A stretch of DNA of 26,930 bases from RGIG1668 sp045124495 (GCA_045124495.1 JBGVLX010000099.1:1-26930); one strand, 5' to 3'. Shown: positions 7,375 to 13,431, numbered from the stretch's first letter. Made by a program: numbers and translations. Notes: a model not told the origin generated them from the letters alone.

Positions 7375-8163
7375 ATGAAGGAAAAACAGTCTCTGATAAA
7401 AAAAGAATGGTTAAAATTAGTAAAAGAAGAAAGGGCCTATTTAAAAAAGCGAATGGATAAGAAAGACTCCAAATTAAACCAGCTTTTAGAAAAAAAGGTG
7501 CCGGAAAAATTACAGGGAACTTTGGATGCGGCTTTTTCAAAAGCATTTTTCGTTGTGTTTGAAAAAGGGACCGGGGTAATAGAAAAGACTTATAAAAAGG
7601 AAGAATTGCAAAAGACATATCAAATCAATGAATATGCTGCTGATGTCAGGAAAAATAGAAAATCTTTGCAGGTATTTTCAAAAAGGGCAGCAGGTTCCGG
7701 AAACAGAAATCTTTTATTATCCGGAGTTTCAGGTGTGGGACTTGGTATTCTTGGGGTTGGAATACCGGATATTGTGTTATTTACCGGTCTGATGTTAAGA
7801 AGCATTTATGAAATAGCTTTAAATTATGGATTTGATTATCAATCGGAAGAAGAGAAAGAATTTATTCTTTATTTAATTCGAGGAGCCTTGTCTTATGGAA
7901 AAGAATTACAGGAAATAAACGAAGAATTAAATTCTTTTATAGAAGATGGAGATTATGGTAGGAAAATAAATATTAAGGAAAGCATTGATGCCACCGCAGG
8001 TTGTTTGTCAAAGGAACTGTTATATATGAAGTTTTTGCAGGGAATTCCTATTGTAGGAGCAGCGGGTGGAGCTTATGATGCCATTTATATGAAACAGGTA
8101 GTAAAGTATGCGGAAATGAAATACCGCCGCAGATTTTATACGGGGAAAAGGAAAAGCAAGTAG
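7375..8163 (+). CDS. EcsC family protein
   Basis: A 262-residue protein of the EcsC family (PF12787 type), whose biochemical role is unknown. A charged, lysine-rich N-terminal third (about 1-100) is followed by a glycine-rich hydrophobic stretch (about 109-140, LLLSGVSGVGLGILGVGIPD) that may insert in or lie on the membrane. The family-typical region around 'IPDIVLFTGLMLRSIYEIALNYGFDY' comes next. A second hydrophobic glycine/alanine patch lies near 222-235 (GIPIVGAAGGAYDAIYMKQV). The ATG at 7375 has AAAGGGAG about 10 nt upstream. In Bacillus ecsC sits beside the ecsAB transporter genes, but here no such partners are present. It opens the accessory stretch that contains the toxin-antitoxin locus. 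The family is recognised with good confidence; the function is unknown. Confidence 0.8.
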   Translation: MKEKQSLIKKEWLKLVKEERAYLKKRMDKKDSKLNQLLEKKVPEKLQGTLDAAFSKAFFVVFEKGTGVIEKTYKKEELQKTYQINEYAADVRKNRKSLQVFSKRAAGSGNRNLLLSGVSGVGLGILGVGIPDIVLFTGLMLRSIYEIALNYGFDYQSEEEKEFILYLIRGALSYGKELQEINEELNSFIEDGDYGRKINIKESIDATAGCLSKELLYMKFLQGIPIVGAAGGAYDAIYMKQVVKYAEMKYRRRFYTGKRKSK

Positions 8164-8190
8164 TGAATTGGAAAAAATGTACGAAAAGAT

Positions 8191-8504
8191 ATGGGAAATT
8201 ACAATGTGATTATATCAGGCAGCCGATGCAGAGGTCTTGAAAGTAAAAATTCTGACATTGATATTGTGGTGGAATATAAAGGAAGTGAGCATGAAGATAC
8301 ACTGTTTAATGCTTTTAATGAAGATGGTCTTACGATTGGCGGTGTTAAGGTGGATATCAACCCGATTACAGAGAGGACAGAAAGTTACCAGGACACCACA
8401 ATAGATATTGTTTCCGGTAGATTGCAGATTTGGGGACATTAACAAAGCTTTAGAACATGACCGATGAAGAATTTGCAGAGGTTGTATTGGAAGCAGCAGA
8501 GTAA
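8191..8504 (+). pseudogene. Decayed nucleotidyltransferase domain (mobile-element type)
   Basis: The first open part (8191-8442, 83 residues) has a nucleotidyltransferase core: SGSRCRGLESKNSDIDIVVE, with the Gly-Ser and Asp-x-Asp metal-binding motifs, then KVDINPIT. This version resembles a domain seen in large proteins of clostridial integrative elements. The normal N-terminal part is absent. After the stop at 8440-8442 another frame encodes a short remnant (8457-8504, MTDEEFAEVVLEAAE) like the tail of those proteins, with GDINKALEH in between, so at least one frameshift has occurred. The start at 8191 has only a weak ribosome binding site. A small functional protein (for example a MNT-type antitoxin) is the alternative. 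No HEPN partner is found next to it, so decay is preferred. Confidence 0.6.
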
Positions 8505-8514
8505 GAGTAAAAAA

Positions 8515-8560
8515 GAGGGTAACCAATGCTCGTTATGAGCACTGGCTATCCTCTTTTTTT
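8515..8560. terminator. Strong bidirectional terminator at the toxN 3' end
   Basis: GAGGGTAACCAATGCTC (8515-8531) pairs with GAGCACTGGCTATCCTC (8537-8553) with few mismatches. As on the plus strand, so on the minus strand: A/T tracts of 6-8 flank both sides. The last codons and stop of toxN fall inside the hairpin. Confidence 0.9.
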
Positions 8561-9096
8561 GCTATGAAATCATCATGTTTTTGTTCTAAAAGGAAAAAAT
8601 TAACGGTACTGCCTAAATAACCCACAGAAGGATTTTCTTCTTTCTTTTGTTTGTAAAGAACTTTTGCATACTGAATGATTTTATCTCTGTTTTTACGGAT
8701 AAAAAGCAGTTCTTTATGTATAAGAGCCTTATAGAATTGGTCAGTTTCATTTTCAAGGTCATATAAGGTTAATTCAGAAGATGGAACAGGTATCATATTG
8801 CTAAGTTTTAGAGTACCCTTTAATTCCAATTCGCCGGAGTCTGAAGGAGCAGTTATTCTAATGATGGGAACAATGCTTTTTCGTATTTTCCGTTTGCCGT
8901 TAATCATTTGGTAGTCTGTGTTTTTAGGCGATGATAAAGGAATATAGTAGTTGTAATTATTGATTGTGTAAACAATACCCAAGTATTTGCGAGTATGGTT
9001 TCGATCATCTTCTTTGGCAGAAAAAACAAAACTGTCAAAGGAACGAAGGTAAGAAATGTATTCTTCTGAAATTTCATATAATTTCAAGTTATCCAT
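8533..9096 (-). CDS. toxN: Type III toxin-antitoxin endoribonuclease, ToxN/AbiQ family
   Basis: A 187-residue toxin of the ToxN/AbiQ/CptN family: small single-domain endoribonucleases that cut A-rich RNA and are held inactive by a repeat RNA that they process themselves. Family features are visible in order: the N-terminal LKLYEISEEYISYLRSFD, then RKYLGIVYTINNYNYYIPLSSPK (the S-S-P-K stretch matches the catalytic T/S-S-P-K region of ToxN), then MIPVPSSELTLYDL. The helix HKELLFIRKNRDKIIQYAKVLY and the closing CNF-like motif VNFFLLEQKHDDF follow. The ATG at 9096 has AAGGAG six bases upstream. The gene follows a tandem-repeat RNA array with its own promoter and terminator (9116-9315), exactly the type III arrangement. 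Such loci act in phage defence by abortive infection and in plasmid maintenance. The family is sure; the subtype (ToxN versus CptN) is not. Confidence 0.9.
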   Translation of the reverse strand: MDNLKLYEISEEYISYLRSFDSFVFSAKEDDRNHTRKYLGIVYTINNYNYYIPLSSPKNTDYQMINGKRKIRKSIVPIIRITAPSDSGELELKGTLKLSNMIPVPSSELTLYDLENETDQFYKALIHKELLFIRKNRDKIIQYAKVLYKQKKEENPSVGYLGSTVNFFLLEQKHDDFIAKKEDSQCS

Positions 9097-9118
9097 AGTA
9101 AACTCCTTAATTTAGAAA

Positions 9119-9145
9119 AAAGGGCAGTCGTAGTGACCACCCTTT
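9119..9145 (-). terminator. Attenuating terminator between toxI and toxN
   Basis: On the minus strand AAAGGGTGGTC (9145-9135), loop ACTAC, GACTGCCCTTT (9129-9119), then more Ts. All eleven positions pair, two of them as G-U. It begins directly after the third antitoxin repeat. Confidence 0.88.
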
Positions 9146-9260
9146 GATTTTAAAGTTTCCCACTGTCTGGCAGGGAATCTCCTGATTTTAAAGTTTTCCA
9201 CTATCTGGCAGGAACTTTCCTGATTTTAAAGGCTTCCACTTGTATGGTAGGAACTCACCT
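9146..9260 (-). repeat. Tandem repeat array of the antitoxin RNA (39 + 38 + 38 bp)
   Basis: The three units share AGG at the start, a TTCCTGCCA-like middle, GTGG(A/G)AA, and TTTAAAATC at the end. Units 2 and 3 are most alike; the promoter-proximal unit is one base longer and more diverged. The array abuts the terminator with no spacer. Confidence 0.9.
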
Positions 9261-9286
9261 GACGATGATTGCTCATCTGTAATATT

Positions 9287-9315
9287 ATTATACGGTTCAC
9301 GCCACAATATGTCAA
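9287..9315 (-). promoter_or_regulatory. Consensus sigma-A promoter of the toxIN locus
   Basis: TTGACA (9315-9310), exactly 17 bp, TATAAT (9292-9287): both hexamers are perfect. Initiation would fall near 9280, about 20 nt before the first antitoxin repeat. Very strong transcription of the antitoxin is expected. Confidence 0.88.
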
Positions 9316-9360
9316 TGGAAACAAAAAAATTTATTTTATAGCGAAATTTAGTACCGCCAT

Positions 9361-9440
9361 GAGCCGAACGCAGCGAGAGCGTGTCTGCATTGTTTTGTTA
9401 CTTTTGAATCACTTTCACATAAAATATGATAGTTTCACAA
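9361..9440 (+). repeat. 80-bp dispersed repeat, copy 1
   Basis: Ungapped 72/80 match to 12436-12515. The core from 9401 to 9427 is identical in both copies. The left end (GAACGCAGCGAGAGCGT) can form a small ACGC/GCGT hairpin. The right part resembles a promoter (TTGAAT ... TATGAT with a short 15-bp spacer). It also fits the loose sigma-K pattern AC-16-CATAnnnTA; neither reading is secure. Confidence 0.8.
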
Positions 9441-9548
9441 TCATCTATTAAAAGATGGAGGTATGTAGATAAAAACGGATATTATATCCCATCCAAAACA
9501 AAATAGTATGATATTACTTCAGGAAAGAATGGGAGGAAAACTTCCCTT

Positions 9549-9704
9549 CTCTCCCTGAAACGCAAAGCAATTCCGGGATATTAAAGAAGCAAAATTCCTT
9601 CTCTCCCTGAAACGCAAAGCAATTCCGGGGTATTAAAGAAGCAAAATTCCTTACTTCCCTGAAACGAAAAGTAATTTGAGGATATTAAGAAAGAAAAATC
9701 CTTT
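9549..9704 (+). repeat. Three 52-bp tandem repeats
   Basis: Units are 9549-9600, 9601-9652 and 9653-9704. Units 1 and 2 differ at one position; unit 3 is more diverged, and a degenerate fourth start (TTACCCT) follows. Each unit contains CCCTGAA ... TTCCGGG (unit 3 weaker), which can pair around an A-rich loop. Units repeat without spacers, so this is not a CRISPR array. Confidence 0.88.
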
Positions 9705-9774
9705 TTACCCTAAGTTAATAATATGATAAGTAAAGGCACGGTAGCTTTTTGAGATATCCCCCTGTCAGTTAAGA

Positions 9775-9803
9775 GCGATGACAAAATCAGTCATCGCCCT
9801 TTT
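9775..9803 (+). terminator. Hairpin terminator after the 52-bp repeats
   Basis: GCGATGAC (9775-9782), loop AAAATCA, GTCATCGC (9790-9797), then CCTTTTC. The stem is perfect; the T-tract is short, so the strength is uncertain. Confidence 0.55.
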
Positions 9804-10026
9804 CAGATCTCGATTAAAAAATTAAAAACAATTGGAAATTCTACTCATAATTTCTAAAAAAAGTGTGATACTAACAAAGAACAAAAAAGCTACAACTCGT
9901 CCTAAGTCCTCTGGAGTGTTTTTTGGCCTTCTGTCGAGTATACACAAACGCGTTTTGTGGCGTTTTTGAACCATTTTGGGCTGAGACGAGGAGAAAATCC
10001 AGTATAAGCAAAAATTTCGGAAAACA

Positions 10027-10056
10027 GCATAAATACTGGGTTTTTGGCACATTTTA
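10027..10056 (+). promoter_or_regulatory. Candidate forespore (sigma-F/G type) promoter of spoVT
   Basis: GCATA (10027-10031), 18 bp, CATTTTA (10050-10056) fits the sigma-F/G pattern. It would place the start of transcription some 17 nt before the spoVT ATG, with only the Shine-Dalgarno sequence in between. In Bacillus spoVT is a sigma-G gene, which supports the reading. Confidence 0.4.
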
Positions 10057-10079
10057 GAGTAGAGAAAAGGAGTAAACAT

Positions 10080-10625
10080 ATGAAAGCAACTGGAATTGTT
10101 AGAAGGATAGATGAATTAGGGAGAATTGTAATTCCGAAAGAAATCCGAAGAACTTTAGGCATCAGGGAAGGCACACCTATTGAGATTTTTACCGATAGAG
10201 AAGGAGAAGTGATATTGAAAAAATATTCTCCTATGGGTGAACTCTCTAGCTTTGCAAATCAATATGCAGAAAGCTTAGGACAGATTACCGGTTTTGCGGT
10301 ATTAATTTCAGACCGGGAACAGATCATAGCCTGCTATGGGGTAGGAAAGGCAGATGTATTAAACAAACCGGTAACGAAAGAAATAGAAGAAAGATTAAAC
10401 GAAAGAGAATTTATTTTTGCAAAAGAAGGGGAAAAGGGATTTGCAGAGATCGTAGAAGGTTATGGGGATTATAAAGAAGAAATGGCGGCTCCTATTATTG
10501 CAGGAGGAGATTACATTGGTGGAGTCTTTTTGCTTTCAAAAACAGAAAAAGGAAAACTTACCGTGGCGGAAAAGAAACTGTTATTAACTGCTGCCAGTTT
10601 CTTGGCAAAGCAGATGGAAGAATAA
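10080..10625 (+). CDS. spoVT: Stage V sporulation protein T, AbrB-GAF transcriptional regulator
   Basis: A DNA-binding regulator of late forespore gene expression, 181 residues, the usual SpoVT length. The N-terminal AbrB swapped-hairpin domain is nearly canonical (ATGIVRRIDELGRIVIPKEI, then RTLGIREGTPIEIF; residues 2-45). A GAF-like sensor domain (about 55-178) follows and ends in LLLTAASFLAKQMEE. The ATG at 10080 has AAAGGAG nine bases upstream; an in-frame ATG at 10044 has no ribosome binding site and lies upstream of the family's N-terminus. It is transcribed alone and ends at a bidirectional terminator shared with the PurF-like gene. It lies a few kilobases from the sporulation genes of the yabP-spoIIE block. 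Confidence 0.93.
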   Translation: MKATGIVRRIDELGRIVIPKEIRRTLGIREGTPIEIFTDREGEVILKKYSPMGELSSFANQYAESLGQITGFAVLISDREQIIACYGVGKADVLNKPVTKEIEERLNEREFIFAKEGEKGFAEIVEGYGDYKEEMAAPIIAGGDYIGGVFLLSKTEKGKLTVAEKKLLLTAASFLAKQMEE

Positions 10626-10709
10626 TTGTCAGTGATGGGAAAGTAATGAGGGGCGTTTATAACTGTCAAGGTAGACTGTGAACCATCATATGTGAATCAT
10701 CCTATATGT

Positions 10710-10757
10710 AAAAAGTACACCAAAGCTGAAAAAAATCATTCTGGTGTACTTTTTTAT
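10710..10757. terminator. Bidirectional terminator between spoVT and the PurF-like gene
   Basis: AAAAAGTACACCA (10710-10722) and TGGTGTACTTTTT (10742-10754) are perfect inverted complements with a T-tract in each direction. The two genes converge on it. Confidence 0.92.
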
Positions 10758-10764
10758 TTTTCAA

Positions 10765-12177
10765 TTATTCTTTTCCGTTCCAACAATAGGTACAAAGATT
10801 TTCCTTAGGAATGCCAATGGATTCTAACATATCATCCAAACGGTTGAATTGAAGAGAGGTAAAGTTTAATTCTTTACGGATTTCTTCTACCATCTGTTCA
10901 TATTTCGGAGACTCCGGATTTGCATATTCTTGTAAAACCTCATCTGTAACATCTTCCGTTCCTTCTAGTCTCGCAATCACTCTTCTGGTGATTAAGTCCA
11001 TTTCGGAGTTGGAACGGGAAAAGTTCAAATATTTACAACCATATAGCAATGGTGGACAGGCAGGACGGATATGAACTTCCTTCGCACCACTTTGATATAA
11101 AAATTCTGTAGTTTCTCTTAACTGTGTACCACGGACAATGGAATCATCAATTAATAATAAACTCTTATCCTTGATTAAGTCATGAACCGGAATTAATTTC
11201 ATTTTTGCAATTAAATTACGCTTACTTTGGATGGTAGGCATAAAAGAACGTGGCCAGGTAGGAGTATATTTAATAAAAGGTCTGGAAAATGGAATGCCGG
11301 ATTCATTGGAATAACCAATGGCATGGGCAATACCAGAGTCTGGCACGCCGGCCACGATATCAGGTTTTACGGTATCCCGCTTCGCCATATAAGTTCCACA
11401 ATTATAACGCATTTTCTCTACGCTGATACCTTCGTAAGAGGTAGAAGGATAACCGTAATATACCCAAAGGAAAGTACACATTTTCATCTCTTTCCCTGGA
11501 GCCATTAAAGTACGGATGCCCTCATGGGTGGCAACAACGATTTCACCAGGACCCAATTCTTTATAATCCTCATATCCCAGATTTCGATATGCAAAATCTT
11601 CAAAGGTCAGACAATAAGCGCCTTCTTTCTTTCCAACGATAACAGGAGTTCTTCCGTATTTATCACGGGCAGCATAAATGCCCTTTGGAGTTAAAAGCAT
11701 AAGAGTTAAGGAACCCTCAATCAATTCCTGGGCATAGTGAATCCCCTCAATCAGATTCTCCTTCTGGTTAATAATAGCTGCAACCAGTTCCGTAGGATTA
11801 ATGTCCCCGCCGCTCATTTCTAAGAAGTGGGAGTTTCCATGCTTAAAAATGGTGTTTACAATCTCATCTGTATTATTAATTTTACTTACAGTGGTGATGG
11901 CATAAGTGCCATGATGTGAGCGCACAATTAAAGGCTGTGGCTCATAATCAGAAATACAACCAATTCCCATAGTACCTTTCATTTCGTGAAAATCTTTGTC
12001 AAATTTCGTACGGAATGGGGCATTTTCGATATTATGAATTGCACGGTCAAAGCCTTTTTCTGTGTCATAAACGGCAAGACCGCCACGTCTGGTACCGAGA
12101 TGTGAATGGTAATCGGTTCCAAAATATAAATCAAACATACAATCTTCTTTTGCTGCTACGCCAAAAAATCCACTCAT
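10765..12177 (-). CDS. PurF-like amidophosphoribosyltransferase paralog lacking the glutaminase site
   Basis: Resembles glutamine-PRPP amidotransferase (first step of purine synthesis) over its whole 470 residues. The phosphoribosyltransferase half is intact: PRPP loop LLLIDDSIVRGT (341-351) and PDSGIAHAIGYS (279-290). Cysteines at 234, 374 or 381, 462 and 465 match the positions of the [4Fe-4S] ligands of Bacillus-type PurF. The N-terminal nucleophile domain is present, but the catalytic Cys after Met is Ser (MSGFFG). The RYST arginine motif is replaced (GIGCISDYE), and so is the HNG oxyanion motif (TVSKINN). It therefore should not hydrolyse glutamine; it may use ammonia, act on another substrate, or be regulatory. 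No purine operon surrounds it. The ATG has AAGGAG upstream. The family is sure, the role unknown, so no gene symbol is assigned. Confidence 0.85.
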   Translation of the reverse strand: MSGFFGVAAKEDCMFDLYFGTDYHSHLGTRRGGLAVYDTEKGFDRAIHNIENAPFRTKFDKDFHEMKGTMGIGCISDYEPQPLIVRSHHGTYAITTVSKINNTDEIVNTIFKHGNSHFLEMSGGDINPTELVAAIINQKENLIEGIHYAQELIEGSLTLMLLTPKGIYAARDKYGRTPVIVGKKEGAYCLTFEDFAYRNLGYEDYKELGPGEIVVATHEGIRTLMAPGKEMKMCTFLWVYYGYPSTSYEGISVEKMRYNCGTYMAKRDTVKPDIVAGVPDSGIAHAIGYSNESGIPFSRPFIKYTPTWPRSFMPTIQSKRNLIAKMKLIPVHDLIKDKSLLLIDDSIVRGTQLRETTEFLYQSGAKEVHIRPACPPLLYGCKYLNFSRSNSEMDLITRRVIARLEGTEDVTDEVLQEYANPESPKYEQMVEEIRKELNFTSLQFNRLDDMLESIGIPKENLCTYCWNGKE

Positions 12178-12204
12178 TGTTGTTCTCCTTTTTCGTGAGT
12201 AATC

Positions 12205-12234
12205 ATGTTACTGTTTATACATAAATCGTAACAT
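12205..12234. promoter_or_regulatory. 30-bp imperfect palindrome in the leader of the PurF-like gene
   Basis: ATGTTACTGTTTAT and ATAAATCGTAACAT are inverted complements at 12 of 14 positions around a 2-bp centre. It lies between the promoter and the Shine-Dalgarno sequence of the PurF-like gene, where a repressor site or mRNA hairpin would act. Its ends (GTTAC ... GTAAC) also resemble the palindromes at 17713 and 19867. Confidence 0.5.
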
Positions 12235-12264
12235 CATATTCTTATTTTTCAAAAACACATGAAT

Positions 12265-12293
12265 ATTGTAACGCACATTCAAAGATGTGGCAA
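12265..12293 (-). promoter_or_regulatory. Sigma-A promoter of the PurF-like gene
   Basis: On the minus strand TTGCCA (12293-12288), 17 bp, TACAAT (12270-12265). It gives a leader of about 80 nt containing the 30-bp palindrome. Confidence 0.6.
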
Positions 12294-12305
12294 GAATATT
12301 TCAAA

Positions 12306-12414
12306 AAAATCGAAACGAAAAACCATGAACACTAAGAATCTATATAGTAATATTTCGGGGAAAAATCAAACGAAAAGGCTTGCACAATGAGAATTCATAT
12401 AGTAATATTTCAAT
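12306..12414. repeat. Two tandem copies of a ~55-bp AT-rich unit
   Basis: The shared parts are (C/A)AAACGAAAA near the start and TATAGTAATATTTC near the end, repeated 55 bp apart (for example 12342 and 12397). The copies are diverged. No coding frame is present. The remainder of 12178-12555 holds the promoter, palindrome and 80-bp repeat listed separately. Confidence 0.6.
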
Positions 12415-12435
12415 AATTACAGGAACCTGCGAAAC

Positions 12436-12515
12436 GAGCCGAACGCAGCGAAAGCGTGCCTGCGATGTTTTGATTCTTTTGAATCACTTTCACATAAAAT
12501 ATTATAGTTTCGCAA
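12436..12515 (+). repeat. 80-bp dispersed repeat, copy 2
   Basis: 72/80 ungapped match to 9361-9440, in the same orientation. Its promoter-like right end (TTTTGAATCA ... CATAAAATATTATAG) lies 40 bp upstream of the HAD gene start, so it may supply that gene's promoter. Confidence 0.8.
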
Positions 12516-12555
12516 GCGCCTAATAAACATCGGATAGAAAGGAACACAATAGCAA

Positions 12556-13209
12556 ATGATAAAAGGCATTATTTTTGACATGGATGGTCTTATGATAGAT
12601 ACAGAGAAATTATTGCAAAGGTTTTGGTGTGAAGCAGCAAATGAATTTGGTTATCCCATGAAACCAGAGCATAGTTTAAAAATACGAAGTCTAAGTGCGA
12701 AATTGGCAGAACCGATGTTAAAACAGTTGGTTTCACCAGAGTTTGATTACCAGAAAGTTAGAAAAAGAAGAATGGAATTAATGAACGCATACATACGGGA
12801 ACATGGCGTGGAAGAAAAGGAAGGTTTAAAAGAACTTCTTTCTTATTTAAAAGAAGAAAAATATGATATGGCAGTGGCTACCGCGACAGATTACGCAAGA
12901 ACGAAGTTATATTTAAGTTCCATTGGTGTATTTTCTTATTTTTCCCAGGTGATTTGTGGGGATATGGTAAAAAACGGAAAGCCTGAACCGGATATTTATC
13001 AGCTGGCGGTTCAGAAATTAGGATATGAACCGGGAGAATGCGTAGCGTTGGAAGATTCTCCGAATGGAATCTTAGCTGCTTACCGTGCCGGAGTTTTGCC
13101 AATTATGGTGCCGGATTTGGACCAGCCGGAGGAAAAAACCAGACAAATAGCATTTCAGATTGTAAATAATCTGAAAGAAGTGATACCAATTTTAGAAAAG
13201 ATGAAATAA
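12556..13209 (+). CDS. HAD superfamily hydrolase, beta-phosphoglucomutase-like
   Basis: A cytoplasmic phosphatase or phosphomutase of 217 residues. HAD motif I is FDMDGLMIDTE (7-17; Asp8 nucleophile, Asp10 acid-base). An alpha-helical cap follows (about 18-85). Motif II is VATATD (threonine near 111), motif III the lysine of NGKPEPDIY (about 142), and motif IV LEDSPNG (about 163-169). The layout is that of subfamily IA enzymes such as phosphoglycolate phosphatase and beta-phosphoglucomutase, which remove or move phosphate on small sugar phosphates. The true substrate cannot be read from sequence. The ribosome binding site (AAAGGAAC) is rather far from the ATG. It is a single gene, preceded by the 80-bp dispersed repeat. 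Confidence 0.88.
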   Translation: MIKGIIFDMDGLMIDTEKLLQRFWCEAANEFGYPMKPEHSLKIRSLSAKLAEPMLKQLVSPEFDYQKVRKRRMELMNAYIREHGVEEKEGLKELLSYLKEEKYDMAVATATDYARTKLYLSSIGVFSYFSQVICGDMVKNGKPEPDIYQLAVQKLGYEPGECVALEDSPNGILAAYRAGVLPIMVPDLDQPEEKTRQIAFQIVNNLKEVIPILEKMK

Positions 13210-13295
13210 AGCAGGTACAGGCCTATTTATTCTAGAAACTAGCCATTTGTAGCAGTTAGATAGGATTTGAGTATTTAGGAAAAACAATACTTTCT

Positions 13296-13314
13296 ATTGG
13301 CAAAAATAGCCAAT
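13296..13314. other. Small hairpin downstream of the HAD gene
   Basis: ATTGGC and GCCAAT flank a 7-nt A-rich loop. No T-tract follows, so a terminator role is doubtful. Confidence 0.3.
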
Positions 13315-13328
13315 ATTTCGACGTTTTC

Positions 13329-13360
13329 CAAGGGAAAAGACCGGATTCTTTATGAAAAAT
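13329..13360 (+). repeat. Short dispersed repeat shared with 4404-4434
   Basis: Carries CAAGGGAA, then GGATTCT, then TATGAAAAAT in the same order as the copy upstream of the hydrogenase sensor gene. It lies 43 bp before the hup promoter. Confidence 0.35.
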
Positions 13361-13402
13361 GCAAAAAATACGACATTTGTTCAGAGAAATGTAGAAAATT
13401 TC

Positions 13403-13431
13403 TTGACAAACAAGAGATAACAAGGTATAAC
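13403..13431 (+). promoter_or_regulatory. Sigma-A promoter of hup
   Basis: TTGACA (13403-13408), a 17-bp spacer, TATAAC (13426-13431). Near-consensus, as expected for an abundant protein. Confidence 0.8.

Larger units (their letters stand above)
9116..9280 (-). ncRNA. toxI: Type III antitoxin RNA (ToxI-like), three tandem repeats plus terminator
   Basis: This is the predicted antitoxin RNA, transcribed toward toxN. From a start near 9280 it contains three tandem repeats on the minus strand: 9260-9222 (39 nt), 9221-9184 (38 nt) and 9183-9146 (38 nt). Each unit begins AGG and ends CTTTAAAATC or CCTTTAAAATC, an A-rich tail of the kind ToxN enzymes cut. Inside a unit AAGTTCC/AGTTCC can pair with GGAAAACTT, and CCA with TGG, consistent with the pseudoknot fold of ToxI. 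Unit lengths are not multiples of three and no open frame runs through, so the array is not coding. The RNA ends in an 11-bp hairpin that would let only a minority of transcripts continue into toxN, as known for toxIN loci. Confidence 0.85.
9453..9805 (+). ncRNA. Candidate structured repeat RNA downstream of the 80-bp element
   Basis: No protein-coding frame is seen here. The stretch holds a nested stem-loop (GATGG ... GGATAT-TAT-ATCC ... CCATC, about 9454-9497), three 52-bp tandem repeats (9549-9704), and a final perfect 8-bp hairpin followed by CCTTTT. With the promoter-like end of the 80-bp element just upstream this has the outline of a non-coding transcript on the plus strand. It is not recognised as any known family, and transcription is unproven. 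From about 9806 to the spoVT promoter nothing else is seen. Confidence 0.35.

Noticed and set aside
8191..9096. HEPN-MNT type toxin-antitoxin pair (nucleotidyltransferase plus neighbour)
   Set aside because: The neighbour is on the other strand, is ToxN-like rather than HEPN, and has its own RNA antitoxin; the nucleotidyltransferase is truncated and frameshifted.
9146..9260. CRISPR array
   Set aside because: The repeats abut without unique spacers, differ between units and end at a terminator before a ToxN gene; no cas genes are present.
9549..9704. CRISPR array
   Set aside because: The 52-bp units are direct tandem copies without spacers.
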